Origin: Coffea arabica
Lineage: Eukaryota; Streptophyta; Magnoliopsida; Gentianales; Rubiaceae
Assembly: GCF_036785885.1 (NCBI RefSeq)
Contig: NC_092317.1
Location: forward strand, 6,264,501-6,328,500
Direction: 5' to 3'
Length of the DNA stretch: 64,000 bases
A program made the position numbers and the translations under genes. The notes under the pieces are model-generated. The model was not told the origin of the DNA, ran no database searches, and saw only the letters and a list, made by a program, of their open reading frames with translations. Shown here piece by piece: positions 23,090 through 35,798 of the stretch (position 1 is the stretch's first letter; each line of letters starts with the position of its first letter).

Positions 23090-23099
23090 TGATTTTTGT
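23090..23099 (+). promoter_or_regulatory. G-box in the CAS promoter
   Basis: CCACGTGTCA contains the CACGTG G-box core about 190 bp upstream of the CAS start codon. G-boxes are bound by bZIP and bHLH factors and are frequent before light-responsive plastid genes. Function here is inferred from position. Confidence 0.45.
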
Positions 23100-23289
23100 G
23101 GTTTAGCTGGAACTAAAGTTGCCAGGTAGGATTACATGTACCAATCAGCATTAACTTGACCGTTTTCCAGTTCCGACTTCCGACCACAAATCCCTGTCCG
23201 ACCCACCAACCAACCAATCGACCGATCAAAACACACACACAACACACACTGACTGACTGAAGGAGCGGTGGCAAGAGGCTGAAGGTGTG

Positions 23290-26200
23290 ATGGCCCTCAG
23301 AGCTTCTTCAGCCACCGCTAGACCACAACTTCCTTCTCCTCCACCACTTCCATCTTCTTCTTCACCGTCCAAAACTTTTGTTCCCATTACCAACATCCCA
23401 CCAAGTAGTAATCAGTTTAAGTCCAACCCTTTAGTAGTCTCACTCCCTACTTCGACTGCTCTATCTATACTTACACTCTTCTCAGCTCCATCATATGAAG
23501 CTAGAGCTATTAGCCTCCCTAAGGAACAAATAGTCTCTTCTCTCGATCAGGTAAAAAGTTAGAGAACTCTCTTAAAGCTTTTAGTTGATTTTGGAATTTT
23601 CAATGCATTTTCTTGGAATATTGTTGCTACAATTTCTTGTATTTACTAATTATTGTTTCTAGCATTATGTTTTGATTGGCATTTTCTAGAACCATAGTTG
23701 ACATATTTTTATGCAATATGATCATGTTTGCCAATTTTTGGTGAAATTTGGGATTTTTTTCCCCCAAGTTTTTGACACATTCTTCACAAGGAACTGCAGA
23801 TTTCATGAAAATTTAGGTGTTTTTTTGCTGAAATTTTCAGGTGGAGTCAGCGATTGATCAAGTTCAAGATGTGGGTTCGAGTATATTTGATGTCGCGGGG
23901 AAAGTGATTGGTGCTGCGGTTGAAGTTGTGAAGCCTGGGATTGATGCTGCATTGCCTATTTTAAAGCAGGCAGGAGAGCAAGCTCTGAAGCTTGCTTCCC
24001 CTGCAATTTCAGAGGCATCTAAGAAAGCTCAAGAGGCAATTCAGAGCTCTGGCATTGACACAGAGCCTGTGATAACTGCAGCTAAGGTTTAGTTATCTTT
24101 CCACTTGAAATTCTGCAATTATTGTCGCTATCTGAGCTTATTGAGGTTCATATTATTGGTTCACATAGATTGATTACTTTAACTGAATTCATATGGTGAC
24201 TGAAAGAGGAAAAATGGGGGAAAGAGGAGTGTCACTGTATTTTGAACCATTTTTGTTGACTGACTTGGACTAAAGTATTCTCTTTTGATCTTAAGTTTAA
24301 GGAAATGAATGGATCAAGATGGTGGGATGGAGGGAATATTCAATATCTTGCAATGGACCATGACATTGCTTTACGCTTAGTTTTCTGGGTTTAGAATTGG
24401 ATGACACGGAAAGAGATGATGTACATGGCTAGAAATTGCTAGTGTTTGAGATAAGGATTTGTTTTAGTTAGTGTTCTTTCTAGCTCTAGGTTCAATGTCA
24501 AACAAAGATAGTAAATGAGTGTCAATTACAGTACACCAAAAGAACATTCAGAGTACTTTGTCCGTTTATTTCAGTATACAAGTAAACAACATGAATGTCC
24601 ATTAATTTCCTTTTTACTCTGAAACAAATCTTAAGTTGCCTTTCTATTGGGATTTTAGTTAACAATTTGGTTTTTTTCCTTTCAATAATACGTTTGATCC
24701 TACAATTGGTATTAGAATCACTTACCTGGGGTTCTCTAGCATTTTTGTACTCTTGTTTGCTGCAACATAGTTCAAGTAATTGTTTTGGATAAATTAATAA
24801 CCATTCCCTGGTTCTTAGATAATGATCTCCAGTAAAGTTCCATTGTTTTGAGCTTTTGTTTTTATAGCATGGACTCAGAAAAGTGCATGACTTTCTTTCT
24901 ACTGCAGACGGTTTCTGATGTAGCACAACAAACTACCAAAGTGATTGAAGATGCCAAGCCTGTAGCCTCATCTGCTGTGGAAACCATCTTATCAGCTGAC
25001 CCTATTACAATTGTAGGTGCTGGTGGTGCCCTATTCTTTGCGTATCTCCTGCTTCCTCCTGTAGCCTCATCTGCTGTGGAAACCATCTTATCAGCTGACC
25101 CTATTACAACCAAATTGACTGTTGTATATCTGTATCTGGAGGGCTCGTTACGCTTACAACCAAATTCAATTAGTTAGACCATGTAAACTAATTGATAACT
25201 CAAATTATTAAGCAATAGAAGCATGCATAGTGCTATAGTTGTTATAATCATGACTGCTTGATTCTAGGAAATAAGAAGTAAAGGGTTGGCATGGCTAGCA
25301 TAGCGCTTCTCCCATATGGAGGTGAATGCAGATTATTGAGTTCCAAAGGAAATTGATTCAAAATTGTGCTTACACATATTAGATGTTGCAATTTCTAATG
25401 ATAAAGCCTGCTAATTTGGCAGAAAGTGAAGTTAAATATTGGAAGATGAGTTTACTCGAAAAAGACAAATTAAGGGAAGTAGTTTGATTGAGAAATATGG
25501 TTGGAGGGATTTCACAGTGATGTGCCAAAGATTGTAATGACCTCCTTCCTTTCAAATTGACACATATATCATATCTCACCTTAGAACTCTGCAATGTTTC
25601 CATTCTACAAATTAAGGTGACAGGTCTTCTAACAGAAGTCTTCTAGACAGGGTGGTATATTTTCTTAATCACCATTTTAATCATGCCCAATAGCTGCCAG
25701 TTACTGTTAGGTAGTCATGTTTGGTAAGATAATAGGAGATGTTTGTAATTTTGTGCATCCAATGGTATATGGTCACTTAAATTGTAGTAACTTCATTGAT
25801 GTTCATCAACGTATCTATTTGTACATCCTAGCTTTTTGAAAGAAAGAGTCGATAAGGATATCTGGTACTTTTTTAAATGTGCTGTCTGAATGCACTTAGG
25901 CATCACTATCAGTTAAATATTGATTTGAAAATATTGTTATACAGGTGATCTGACTCCTACTCAGACACTGGATCTAATGTCTACCAAGAATTACATTTTG
26001 ATTGATATTAGACCTGTGAAGGATAAGGACAAAGCTGGAGTTCCTCGCCTTCCATCAAGTGCTAAAAGCAAAATTGTCTCAATTCCGTAAGTAAACTATA
26101 CTTATTACTTCATCCACTAGTTTATGTGGCCCCTAATTAACATTACCCTGCAAGGTTTTTCAGTAATTGGCTGCTTTCTTTTCCATTTACTAGCTCATTA

Positions 26201-26885
26201 GACGGTCTTCCTTGGTGCAACTAAAGTGTCTGAAAATGATTTTACTGCTTCAGAATGTTGATATTCTATTCTCTGTGATAAAATCGTATTCTGATTGAAA
26301 AAAAGAAAAGTATCAGTACTTGTGAGCAATGTTTCATGACTAGGAATAAGGCGACATTTCCATGACTGTGCCAGATTGGAAGAATTACCTAGCAAGCTAA
26401 AAAGTCTAGTGAGAAGTGTAAAGAAAGTAGAAGCTGACTTGGTGGCTTTAAAGATTTCATATCTCAAGAAGATCAATAAAGGTTCCAACATTGTCATCAT
26501 GGACTCGTAAGTTTCTCCTATCCTTGCTTAGAACTTCTCAAACATGTTTGAATTGCATAGAGGGAGACATTGGCAATTCATACATACCTGCGCGCCTGGA
26601 TATGATCTTTCCATCACTGAGCTGCTTTTGATCCATGAAATCTTCAGGTACTCAGATGCTGCTAAGATAGTTGCAAGAACACTTACGAATCTTGGCTTCA
26701 AGAACACCTGGGTTGTGGCTGATGGCTTCTCTGGAAGCAAAGGGTGGTTGCAGAGTCGGCTAGGAGCAGATTCTTACAATGTATCCTTTGCTGAAGTCAT
26801 ATCACCATCCAGAATTATCCCTGCTTCTGCCAGACGTTTAGGTACGACAAGCTCAGCCAAATTGCTTCCGGGAAGTTCTGATTGA
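23290..26885 (+). CDS. CAS: calcium-sensing receptor, chloroplastic (CAS), six exons, exon 3 altered
   Basis: CAS is a thylakoid protein needed for Ca-dependent stomatal and photo-acclimation signalling. Exons: 23290-23550, 23841-24086, 24908 to an unclear end, 25945-26086, 26375-26506, 26648-26885. The start is the ATG at 23290 (MALRASSATARPQ), opening a Ser/Pro-rich transit peptide. Exons 2-3 give the lumenal helical part (VESAIDQVQDVGSSIFDVAGKV ... TVSDVAQQTTKVIEDAKP) and the membrane span VGAGGALFFAYLLLPP. Exons 4-6 encode the stromal rhodanese-like domain (DLTPTQTLDLMSTKNYILIDIRP ... VVADGFSGSKGWLQSRLG). After LLLPP a repeat of ASSAVETILSADPIT replaces the usual WSxISFxxRGYK segment, and the frame ends at 25177. 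Exon 4 needs a phase-1 donor that I cannot place there. A normal mRNA is therefore doubtful, from either a real mutation or an assembly error. Confidence 0.9.
24959..25109 (+). repeat. partial tandem duplication in CAS exon 3 (99-bp offset)
   Basis: About 50 bp at 24959-25010 (encoding PVASSAVETILSADPIT) recurs without change at 25058-25109. The second copy begins exactly where the membrane-span codons end. A further short repeat, TTACAACCAAATT, lies at about 25104 and 25154. Identity of the copies suggests a young event or an assembly artefact. Confidence 0.85.
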
Positions 26886-27608
26886 CTTCCTTTTGGGCTT
26901 GCAAACGCGATTAGACCATGATCCTAGTGTGGTGTTCTTCATGGTCACGCTTTTTGTAAATTGAGTAATTTCCTGTAAAATTTGTTCATCATAGTAACTT
27001 ATCATTTCATGCTCAATGAAGTCTTATTAGAATTTCTGCTTCTTGCCTACAACTACTCCTTCTAAGTTCCAAGGGAAGTCATTCAGCTTTTGTTAAATTA
27101 CAAGTGTCCGAGTGGCCTCATCTCTCAAAAATTTGTGACTGGGGTTTACACCAAGTTTACCAAAGCTCATGTAAATGTAGTACTAGGCAGTAGGCAGTAC
27201 TACCATTGCTTGAATGGCTTTCAAATAAACCCCTAAACACCCCCCCCCCCCAACCCCCCTCTTCTTCCAGGGGGTGCGGAGGGTTAATGAAAGCTAATCA
27301 GGCAGTTGGCAGGCCAAAAAACCCACGGAACAAACTCATAAATCATGACTCGTGGATGGCGTGTTAGTTGCACCTACCTGGTGGAAAATGGCAAAATACT
27401 GATTACTAGGCTGTCCAAATGAAAGAACAGACAAAAAGGTGGTACTACGTTATCAATCAAACACAACAAAAAATGGTTTCCCTGATTTGTCCGCAACATT
27501 CAGAAGAATGTGTGCATGAAGAACCATGATAATTCTTGTGATAAAGTAAATTCACAAAATTAAGACTTAAAGCCAGCATTATAGGTGAAGATCTTCATCT
27601 TCTCTAGA
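26886..27608. other. 3' flank of CAS and intergenic DNA
   Basis: Probable CAS 3' untranslated region, then non-coding DNA with a C-rich run at about 27240-27260. No gene recognised. Confidence 0.4.
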
Positions 27609-28310
27609 AATTAGATAGGGATAATTTCAGAAACCTCCCCTGAGGTTTCTGACACTTTCACTGACATCCCCTGAGGTTCTCAAAATTTCACTTACCTCCC
27701 TTGATAAAAAATTGGGCCCCTTTTCTGACGTCATCAGGGCCAAAATTACAGATATATCCCAAGTAGTTGGGGTTAATTACTACCGTTTATGTTTAAGTTA
27801 CATAATGAATTTTCTTATTCTTTACGTACCTATTCTTGTCATGCAAGATTACACGCCTGACTTCAAATTACGTACTTTGCAAGAAAATGTCTGTGGAGTC
27901 ATTTGTTACAAGACAAGAAGTTCAATCAAATAAGAACAATTTATGTACACAGGTGGGATTGGGAATTCAAGCTTGTCCTTTTTGGTATTTAGGATAATGT
28001 TTTTATATGAACTCAAGGAAGATGGATAGCCTATTTTGCAAGGTTATTAGGTAATTTACCTTTGTGGAATTCTTGATATCAAGCCATTTGATTGCTAATG
28101 TGGACAGGTGGCTTAAGCGCGTAATAAGTGCCATGGATTCGAAGTTCGGCTGAAATATCACATATCGAACGAAGTCTTTATTAGAAACCTAATTAGAAAC
28201 CTATTAGAGTTCAGTGAGCTCTCGTACTAAGCTCCACCGCCAACCCTCCATTTCGAAAAAAAAAGACAAAAGCAAAACAAAAGCAAACACACGAAGCGCA
28301 GAATAACGTT

Positions 28311-29028
28311 GAAACCCGCAAGCGGGATTATGTGTTTTTTCTATTTCAAGGTTAGCTCGCATGCGGGTTAATGTTATATTTGAGCGCGAGAAGAAAAAAT
28401 TGGTAATTAGGCTCTTTGGGCATTATAAGTAAATATTTAAATTAATGGCAGTTTTATTACACCAATATTATTGTATTATCATTATTATGATTATTGTATT
28501 ATTTCTTATGCAAATATAACATTTAATTATTTAAATTTGATTTTATTTTTACAATTTATAAAATTTTTATCACTTATATAATATTTTTAAAACCCTAATA
28601 CATCTAAATTTGATTTTATTTTTCAAATTTATAATATTTTTATTTAAAAAAAATGGGATACGGATAAGATATCCGGTTGGTTCGATTTGCATAGGTGCAT
28701 ATGAGAATATCCGAATACTCCTGAAACCCGCAAGCGGGATTCTGTGTTTTTTCTATTTCAAGGTTAGCTCGCATGCGGGTTAATGTTATATTTGAGCGCG
28801 AGAAGAAAAAATTGGTAATTAGGCTCTTTGGGCATTATAAGTAAATATTTAAATTAATGGCAGTTTTATTACACCAATATTATTGTATTATCATTAGTAT
28901 GATTATTGTATTATTTCTTATGCAAATATAACATTTAATTATCCAAGCAGTTTGATTTTATTTTTACAATTTATAAAATTTTTATCACTTATATAATATT
29001 TTTAAAACCCTAATACATCTAAATTTGA
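28311..29028 (+). repeat. pair of ~305-bp direct repeats inside the MULE-like element
   Basis: The segment starting GAAACCCGCAAGCGGGAT at 28311 and ending near 28613 recurs at 28723-29028. There are only a few differences, including a short substituted patch near 28940. The copies are separated by about 110 bp. They do not begin TG and end CA, and no coding or primer-binding site lies between them. I read this as an internal duplication and not as terminal repeats of a retroelement. Confidence 0.8.
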
Positions 29029-29290
29029 ATCTAATTTTCTACAAGTCATACTTATAAATGCGAAATCTAACAAAAAAGTTAAATACAATTTTTGCAGGTC
29101 AAATTTAACAAATGCGAGCTATTTGCAAAATTTTAAATATTTGCAACATTTTTTAAAACAAAAATTAGAAGCTTTCTGCAAATAATTCCCTACCTCTCAA
29201 AAAATACCAAAATAAAAAAGATAAGAGCTCGCATTTGCTTCCTAGAAATAATTCCCTAGCTCTTAAAAAAGGAAAAAAAAAAATTGAGAA

Positions 29291-29352
29291 GAGCTCGCAT
29301 TCGTGGAATGCGAGCTCAATAACCAGAGCTCGCATTCCACGAATGCGAGCTC
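29291..29352. repeat. nested perfect palindrome of GAGCTCGCATTC arms
   Basis: Positions 29291-29317 and 29326-29352 are exact reverse complements (27 bp, 8-base spacer). Each 27-mer is itself a hairpin (12-bp GAGCTCGCATTC stem, 3-base loop). A third foldback, GCTCGCATTTGTGAA/TTCACAAATGCGA, follows at about 29358-29387. The region could extrude a cruciform or give structured RNA. Confidence 0.9.
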
Positions 29353-30138
29353 TTGTAAGCTCGCATTTGTGAAATTCACAAATGCGAAGACCCCCCTGAC
29401 GGAAATTAAACCCAAAATCACCCCTTTTGTAGAATTTTTTTAAAATTCATCACAAAGTTGGAAATTTCTCAATAGAAATACAACTTGTCTGGATTCCTTT
29501 CACTCTCTGATATCATTACGGTTGCTTTGCGATTACAGCGGCAAAACCTGTTTTTAATGGAGAAAGATGTAGGTGAATTCCATGATTCTCCCCTATGGCT
29601 TGAAGAGGCCATGGTTGCAGCTAAAACTTTTTACTCAGAGCTCTAATTGTAGCACAGCAAATGCACTTGTTATCACTCCAAATTAGTAGCAAAGAATGTT
29701 AATAGCTTGAAACCTCAGAGGTAGTTAAGTTGCTTTGCTTTATATGCTATTGCTACTGAAACAGCAAACCTTCTGGCCGTTGCAATTTGCAGCTAGCCGT
29801 TGCAAAATCTGCCAAATAACTGTTGCATGGCACATCTGGTGCATGCAATTTTTTGTATTGCACTTACCCCCCCTCAACTTTACTAATTAGTCCAAATCAT
29901 TTATTCTTCTTTGAATCTTCTACTAATACAACTTCTGCAAAGGGTAGCTATGGAATAAAAATACCTTCTCACACATGAAAATAATATTTTAATCTGATTT
30001 GGACTGGATTGTTACCACAAAATCAAAAGCAAGGGAGGTAAGTGAAATTTTGAGAACCTCAGGGGATGTCAGTGAAAGTGTCAGAAACCTCAGGGGAGGT
30101 TTCTGAAATTATCCCAATTAGATATTCAATAGTTACTA

Positions 30139-31278
30139 GGGATAATTTCAGAAACCTCCCCTGAGGTTTCTGACAGTCTCACTCACCTCCCCTGAACTTT
30201 GCAAAATATCAGATACCTCCCTTGTCAGATTATTGGACCCTATTTGTGATATCATTGATGATGAATTGACAGATATACCCTCATAACTTATGATATATTT
30301 GAAGCTATTTTTGACAGAATTAGTTAAATGAGTAATAGAGATATAACTTTTGATATAACTTATGATATACCTTCTATTCCACTTTACACTTTTTATTTGT
30401 AGTACAATCACCAATGAAGAGTTTAGCACTAGTGTTTCCTTTCTCTAAAGTCATGTATTTCATTTTTTTTTTTTTGTAAGACAATTATCTAGTGTAACTC
30501 ATTACTTATATTTGGGTAAATTTGGTTTTCAAAAATTCAATGACGTAAATTGTATATTACATTATCTCATAAAGTGATGCGACACAATTTGGGTTATTGA
30601 ATTTTTTGAAAATCGGATCTACCTAAGTTCTAGTATTCAAACGAAGCTTGTTGAATAAATTCGACCAACTACAGTGTGAATTAATATTTTTTTTTTTAAA
30701 ATCTCAACTAAAGTATCTAGCACACAGAGAAAATTGCAAAAAAGAGTTATTAAACTATTGAGAATTTGGTTATTTGATCGTTACATTATTTATTTAACTG
30801 CAATTGCCATTCACTCAATTACCCAAATAGTGAAAATTTTTTTGTGACTTAACTAGTAAAAATTTATACTTTTAATCACTCAAATAATATTTTTTTATGA
30901 CTTAACTAATAAAAATTTATACTTTTAATCACTCAAATTATAAAACTATACATTTTTTTTATATCACCAGAAGTATGTTTCAATTAATTGAATGATCATA
31001 TTAGCTAAATAAATGTCTAATAGCTAAAACAAAAAAATATAAATAGCATTGTAACATTATTTGAAGAAACCATCTGCATTTGTCTCTATCTGGTTCAACT
31101 TATTACTTTTTTTTTTTTGCTTTTGCTTTAGCTCAAGTTGTGGATAAGCAAAAAGGGCATATGTGGAACACAAATATCATCTCACTCCTCAAAATATTTT
31201 TTTAATGCTCATTTTTCTGACATGGGCTGATCTTGTTACTCCAACTATAAGTTCAGGGGAGGTTTCTGAAATTATCCC
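30139..31278. mobile_element. second MULE-like element of the same family, 1.1 kb
   Basis: The left end GGGATAATTTCAGAAACCTC (30139) matches the left end of the neighbouring element at 27618. The right end is GGGGAGGTTTCTGAAATTATCCC (31278). Flanking 9-bp sequences tagttacta (30130-30138) and tcgttacta (31279-31287) agree at 8 of 9 bases. The left inverted repeat has diverged from the first element after about 40 bp and the interior is unrelated AT-rich DNA. No transposase is encoded. Imperfect duplications suggest it is older than its neighbour. Confidence 0.83.
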
Positions 31279-31287
31279 TCGTTACTA

Positions 31288-31669
31288 TAAATCAGATGTC
31301 TAGAGCCAAGATGTTCTGGAACAGGGTGAACTTGCATATAAATTTACTAGACTAGAACCTCTTAATTTTGAAATTGCAATTAAACTTAGTGGATTAGTAC
31401 CTTAATTTCTATCAAAATTAAGTTAATTATCAACCTTATTACTATGTTAAAACAAAAAGAAAAGAAAAGAAAAACCCAGTAAGCCAACCTTTTACTCTTT
31501 TAGTCACTCAGACCCTGGGGACCCAAAAAAAAAAAAATCTTATCAGTCACCTGTTTGAGTAAACAGTAGACTCTATCACACAAATACTGCAAACATTCGT
31601 AGGTGAATCCTCAATTTCTGGAATGTCATCAGTTTATAAGAGAATTTAGTTAAGAAAAAAAAGAAAAGG
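31288..31669. other. upstream flank of the AAE gene
   Basis: AT-rich sequence leading to the ATG at 31670. Presumably promoter and leader. No distinct motif is clear enough to report. Confidence 0.35.
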
Positions 31670-34600
31670 ATGGCTCAGAATTACAAAGCCTTGGATTCAA
31701 TCACCATCTCTGATATTGTATCTCTGGGTATATCCCAAGAAGAAGCAGAACAACTTCAGGAAAAACTCACAGAAATCATTCATACTTGCGGAGCTGCCAC
31801 TCCTCAAACATGGCAAAATATCTCCAAACAGCTTCTAAACCCGGACCTTCCCTTCTCTTTCCATCAGATGATGTATCATGGCTGCTACAAGGATTTCGGA
31901 CCCAACCCGCCCGCTTGGTTGCCTGACCCGTATGTTTTCGTATTGCCTTTGTTTCTGTTTGAATGCTTCTTATGACTTGGAATTTTGTGGGTTCTGATGA
32001 ACATTTGGTATCTTTAATCATGTGAAGAGATGCATGTATTGTTTATTGATTGTGCAAATATTTTAGTTAGTGAAACATCTGTTGTGATGAGAGAAGAAAA
32101 AGATTGAAACTTTGGATGATTTGATGGCAAAATTAGGAAACTTGGAGGTGGTTATTGATTGTGGGGTGATAGTAGCATGTAGCATCACACTAGTACTTCT
32201 ACGCTGAATTTTTTGATAAAGAATGACTGGGTTTTTTTTTAATCTTCTTCTGCATTTTTTAATAAGAAAAAGATTGAAACTTTGTGTGACTTTGATGACA
32301 ATAATTTGGAAAATTGGAAGGTCATTGATACAGCCTTATAGCTATATAAAGCAGTTGAATACACTTCTAGTCGGAAATTTATGTAAAAATAGATTCTTTG
32401 CATTTTTTTTTTTTTGGCTAAATGGCACTTTGGCTACGATTAGAAAACAAAAAGATTGAAATTTTGTGTGACTTTGATGTCGACAATTTAGAAAACATCT
32501 AGGCCATTGATTATAGACTGATAGTTAAATACAGCTGTGTATTACTACCTTATCCTGAAATTCATAATAAAATCCTTGTCTGTTGACTTAACGAGGTTAT
32601 TGTTAGAATGGAAGGAATATATTGAAAGCTGAAGTGAGTTTTGTTTCAATAGTTTACAAGGTTTGGAGGCCAAATGGTTGAAGATTAATTTTTATCCATA
32701 ATGTTGGATCAGTGCTCCAATCCTGAAATTATTTAGAGAATCATTTACTTTTCTTTTATTTCAGAAAATTTAATGACAATACTATTTTTTTCTGACTCAG
32801 GAACAATGCAAAGTTAACGAATGTTGGACAGCTATTGGAAAGCCGTGGAAAAGAGTTTTTGGGATCAAAATATAGAGACCCTATTTCCAGCTTTTCTGAC
32901 TTTCAGGAATTTTCAGTTTCCAACCCAGAGGTGACTTTATGCTTTCTGATAGCATCGTTTAACCTTCAAATCCTTGGCTCCTGCATTGTCAATTTCCTTT
33001 CTCTTCTTTTTGTGTAGGCACGTGTGCATTCTTATTTTTCTTCCTGTATTCCTGTGGATCTCAGGTATACTGGAAAGCTATATTTGATGAAATGAATATA
33101 TCTTTCTCTGTTTCTCCTGAACGTATTTTAGTTGAGAATTCGTCTTGTCCTGGTGGTCAATGGCTTCCGGGAGCCTACATAAATCCAGCAAAGAATTGTT
33201 TAAATGTAAATAAAAAGAGGAATCTGGATGATGTTGTAATATTATGGCGTGATGAAGGAGATGATGAATTGCCCCTTCAAAAGATGACTCTCATGGAGTT
33301 GCGCTCAAGAGTGTGGTATGCTATTGTTCTTTCACTTTATCAGTTCACTTCTGAATTGTTTTCTTCTGTATATTCAATCGAATATTGAGGCTTTTCCTTG
33401 GGATTTATTTCAGAAGGTAGAGGTTTGTAGTATCACTGCAAATCAAACTTCACATAGGATGTAGGCCATCCTGCATTCAGCTTGTATGAACTATTACCTT
33501 GGAAGAAGAATGTTTAGGATTATAAATCTCTCAATACCTAATTGTACACTGGAAGGAGGTAAATGCACATGGTGTGAAGATTAAGGATGGAAAAACAAAA
33601 TACTTGGAGCACTTTTTGTAATTTGTTAGTGGCAACCCTACATAATCCAGCAATGAAATTACACGGACAAATATTTCACTTTAGCAGAATGGGAACTGAC
33701 TGCTAAAAAAGCTACTTGAAGAGTGTATAAAGGCACCACATCATGTGCAAGTACTTACTTTGGTTCTACAGGGGCTAAAGTAGCTGGTTTTCTATTGCTT
33801 TTTGCACTTGAAGATTATATGTAGTGGTAGAAGTTAAGCTCCAGTTGTATATGTAAGTCTTTGCTTTGTTAGAATTGAGGTTGCGGCTACTGGTAGGGGA
33901 CCATGTGTTGAGATTGGGCATAGGTTATTCTTACATACCATCTTTCTGTAAAGCTGCCGTGAATTAGACCAAGATTCCTTATTGATTGAGAGATGTTTTG
34001 TTTCCTAACTTCAGCTTTTTGTACCAAAGAATAGTGAATAGTTCAGAATTGAAAATTAGTAATGTCTATATGTAGCTTATACATTGCAAAGAATCTGTCA
34101 CAAGTGAAGTATCAGTAATGTTATATCTTATTAGCAACTCTTCTATAGGTTAGTTGCATATGCACTTGAAAGACTGGAGTTGGATAAAGGATCTGCAATT
34201 GCTATAGATATGCCCATGGATGCGCATTCTGTGGTGATCTATTTGGCCATTGTGCTAGCTGGTTATGTAGTGGTATCAATTGCTGATAGTTTTGCCCCAA
34301 GTGAAATATCTACGAGGCTCGAGTTATCAAATGCCAAAGCAATTTTCACTCAGGTGAGACCATTAAAAGATCATTCTTCAGTTTGTTGTATTTAGTTGAA
34401 TTATGTGCTTGATCTGAACAGACCTTTTTTGTTTTCTAGTAGGTAGCGGAGTTTGATGAAATTATTGTGTCAATGGTCATAAAAGTGAATTTGTTGCAAA
34501 ACAGTTTTTAGTTTACCACAGTATGATAAGGACAAACAGAGAAGATTGGTTAAAGGGGATGCAGCAGGCTTTTCCACAATAATTTTGTAATCTGTTAGTA

Positions 34601-35766
34601 ATTTATTTTATTAAGCACTTGTTATCCCAGCAGCATAACTGTTCTCCCTGTGATAGGTCTAGTAAACTTAACACCTCCATTTTGGAGATTTTGAGTAACA
34701 TTAGTGTAAAGATGACTTCTGAGTTATACATTTTGGAACTAATCTCAGATTCTGGATAATCTTACAATTCATTTTCCTTTTGTTCCAAGTCTAAATAGTT
34801 TTATGGGATTCCTATTTTCTTGCATAATTTTAATGTAGCCAATGACTTTTCCCAGGATCTCATTCTCCGTGGTGATAGAAAAATACCATTGTACAGGTGA
34901 CCTGTTACTTCTTTGTTTGTGTTTTCCTACTTTTCTTACTATTATTCCTCATAAATGTGTTTGACTCTGCAGTAGAGTTGTTGATGCTCAAGCTCCTATG
35001 GCAATTGTAATTCCTACTAGAGATTCCAGTTTCAGCATGAAATTACGTGCTGGTGACATTTCTTGGCAGGATTTTCTAAACAGGGCTGAAGGGTCAAAGT
35101 AAGTACCTGCTCTCGTGGAGCACTGGGGATATATCTTTACTATGTTTCTAAAGCGCAATTGAAACAAAACCAAGTCTGCTCTCAATTCATATCTTGTGAG
35201 ACAGTATCAAAAAGAGAATAAGTTACCATTGTTTGGTTGGATTTAATTTGAATTCAATGTTCAAATATTTTGGCTCATTGAGGCAATAAAACGTTCTGAC
35301 CTGTCACTTGAGACAGAAAATTGTTAATTATGTGGTTAAATATTTTGGCACGTCTTATTTCAAAGGCTACAATTAACATTTAGAGATCTTTGGGGCTTTT
35401 GTTAATTTTTCTCAAACTATTTTTTCAATCATTTGTTGCTGGAGATGTAAGATTACATGCATATAAGAACCAACTAATGGCTAACAGGATTGAGAAAGTA
35501 TTGTAGTTTAGCAATTTCCATTTTATTTACTTACCAAGTAAAACTCTGAACTATTACAGTTGCTGCTATTGTTGTAATTGCAGAGAAGTTGAGTTTGTTG
35601 CTGTTGAGCAACCAATCGAAGCATTCACAAATATTCTGTTCTCTTCTGGAACAACTGGTAATTAAAATTCTGTCCTGTATATACCAAGGTAGTAACTTGC
35701 ATGATATCCAACAACAGAAATCAGTTAATATCAAGATCTGAAGTTTGTTTGTCTTCTACTTTAGTG

Positions 35767-35798
<32 letters not shown>

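Larger units (their letters stand above)
27618..30115. mobile_element. non-autonomous MULE-like element, 2.5 kb
   Basis: Terminal inverted repeats of about 90 bp, nearly identical, begin GGGATAATTTCAGAAACCTC (27618) and end GAGGTTTCTGAAATTATCCC (30115). Perfect 9-bp duplications aattagata flank it (27609-27617, 30116-30124). Long inverted repeats with a 9-bp duplication are characteristic of Mutator-like elements. No transposase frame is visible. The interior holds a pair of roughly 305-bp direct repeats and a cluster of GAGCTCGCATT palindromes, listed separately. The perfect target duplication and close inverted repeats imply a fairly recent insertion. Confidence 0.88.

Noticed and set aside
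27712-27933. 73-codon frame near the left end of the MULE-like element
   Set aside because: Too short and without transposase-like sequence.
28311-29028. Direct repeats as terminal repeats of an LTR element
   Set aside because: No TG...CA ends, no primer-binding or polypurine site, only about 110 bp between copies, and both lie inside a MULE-like element.
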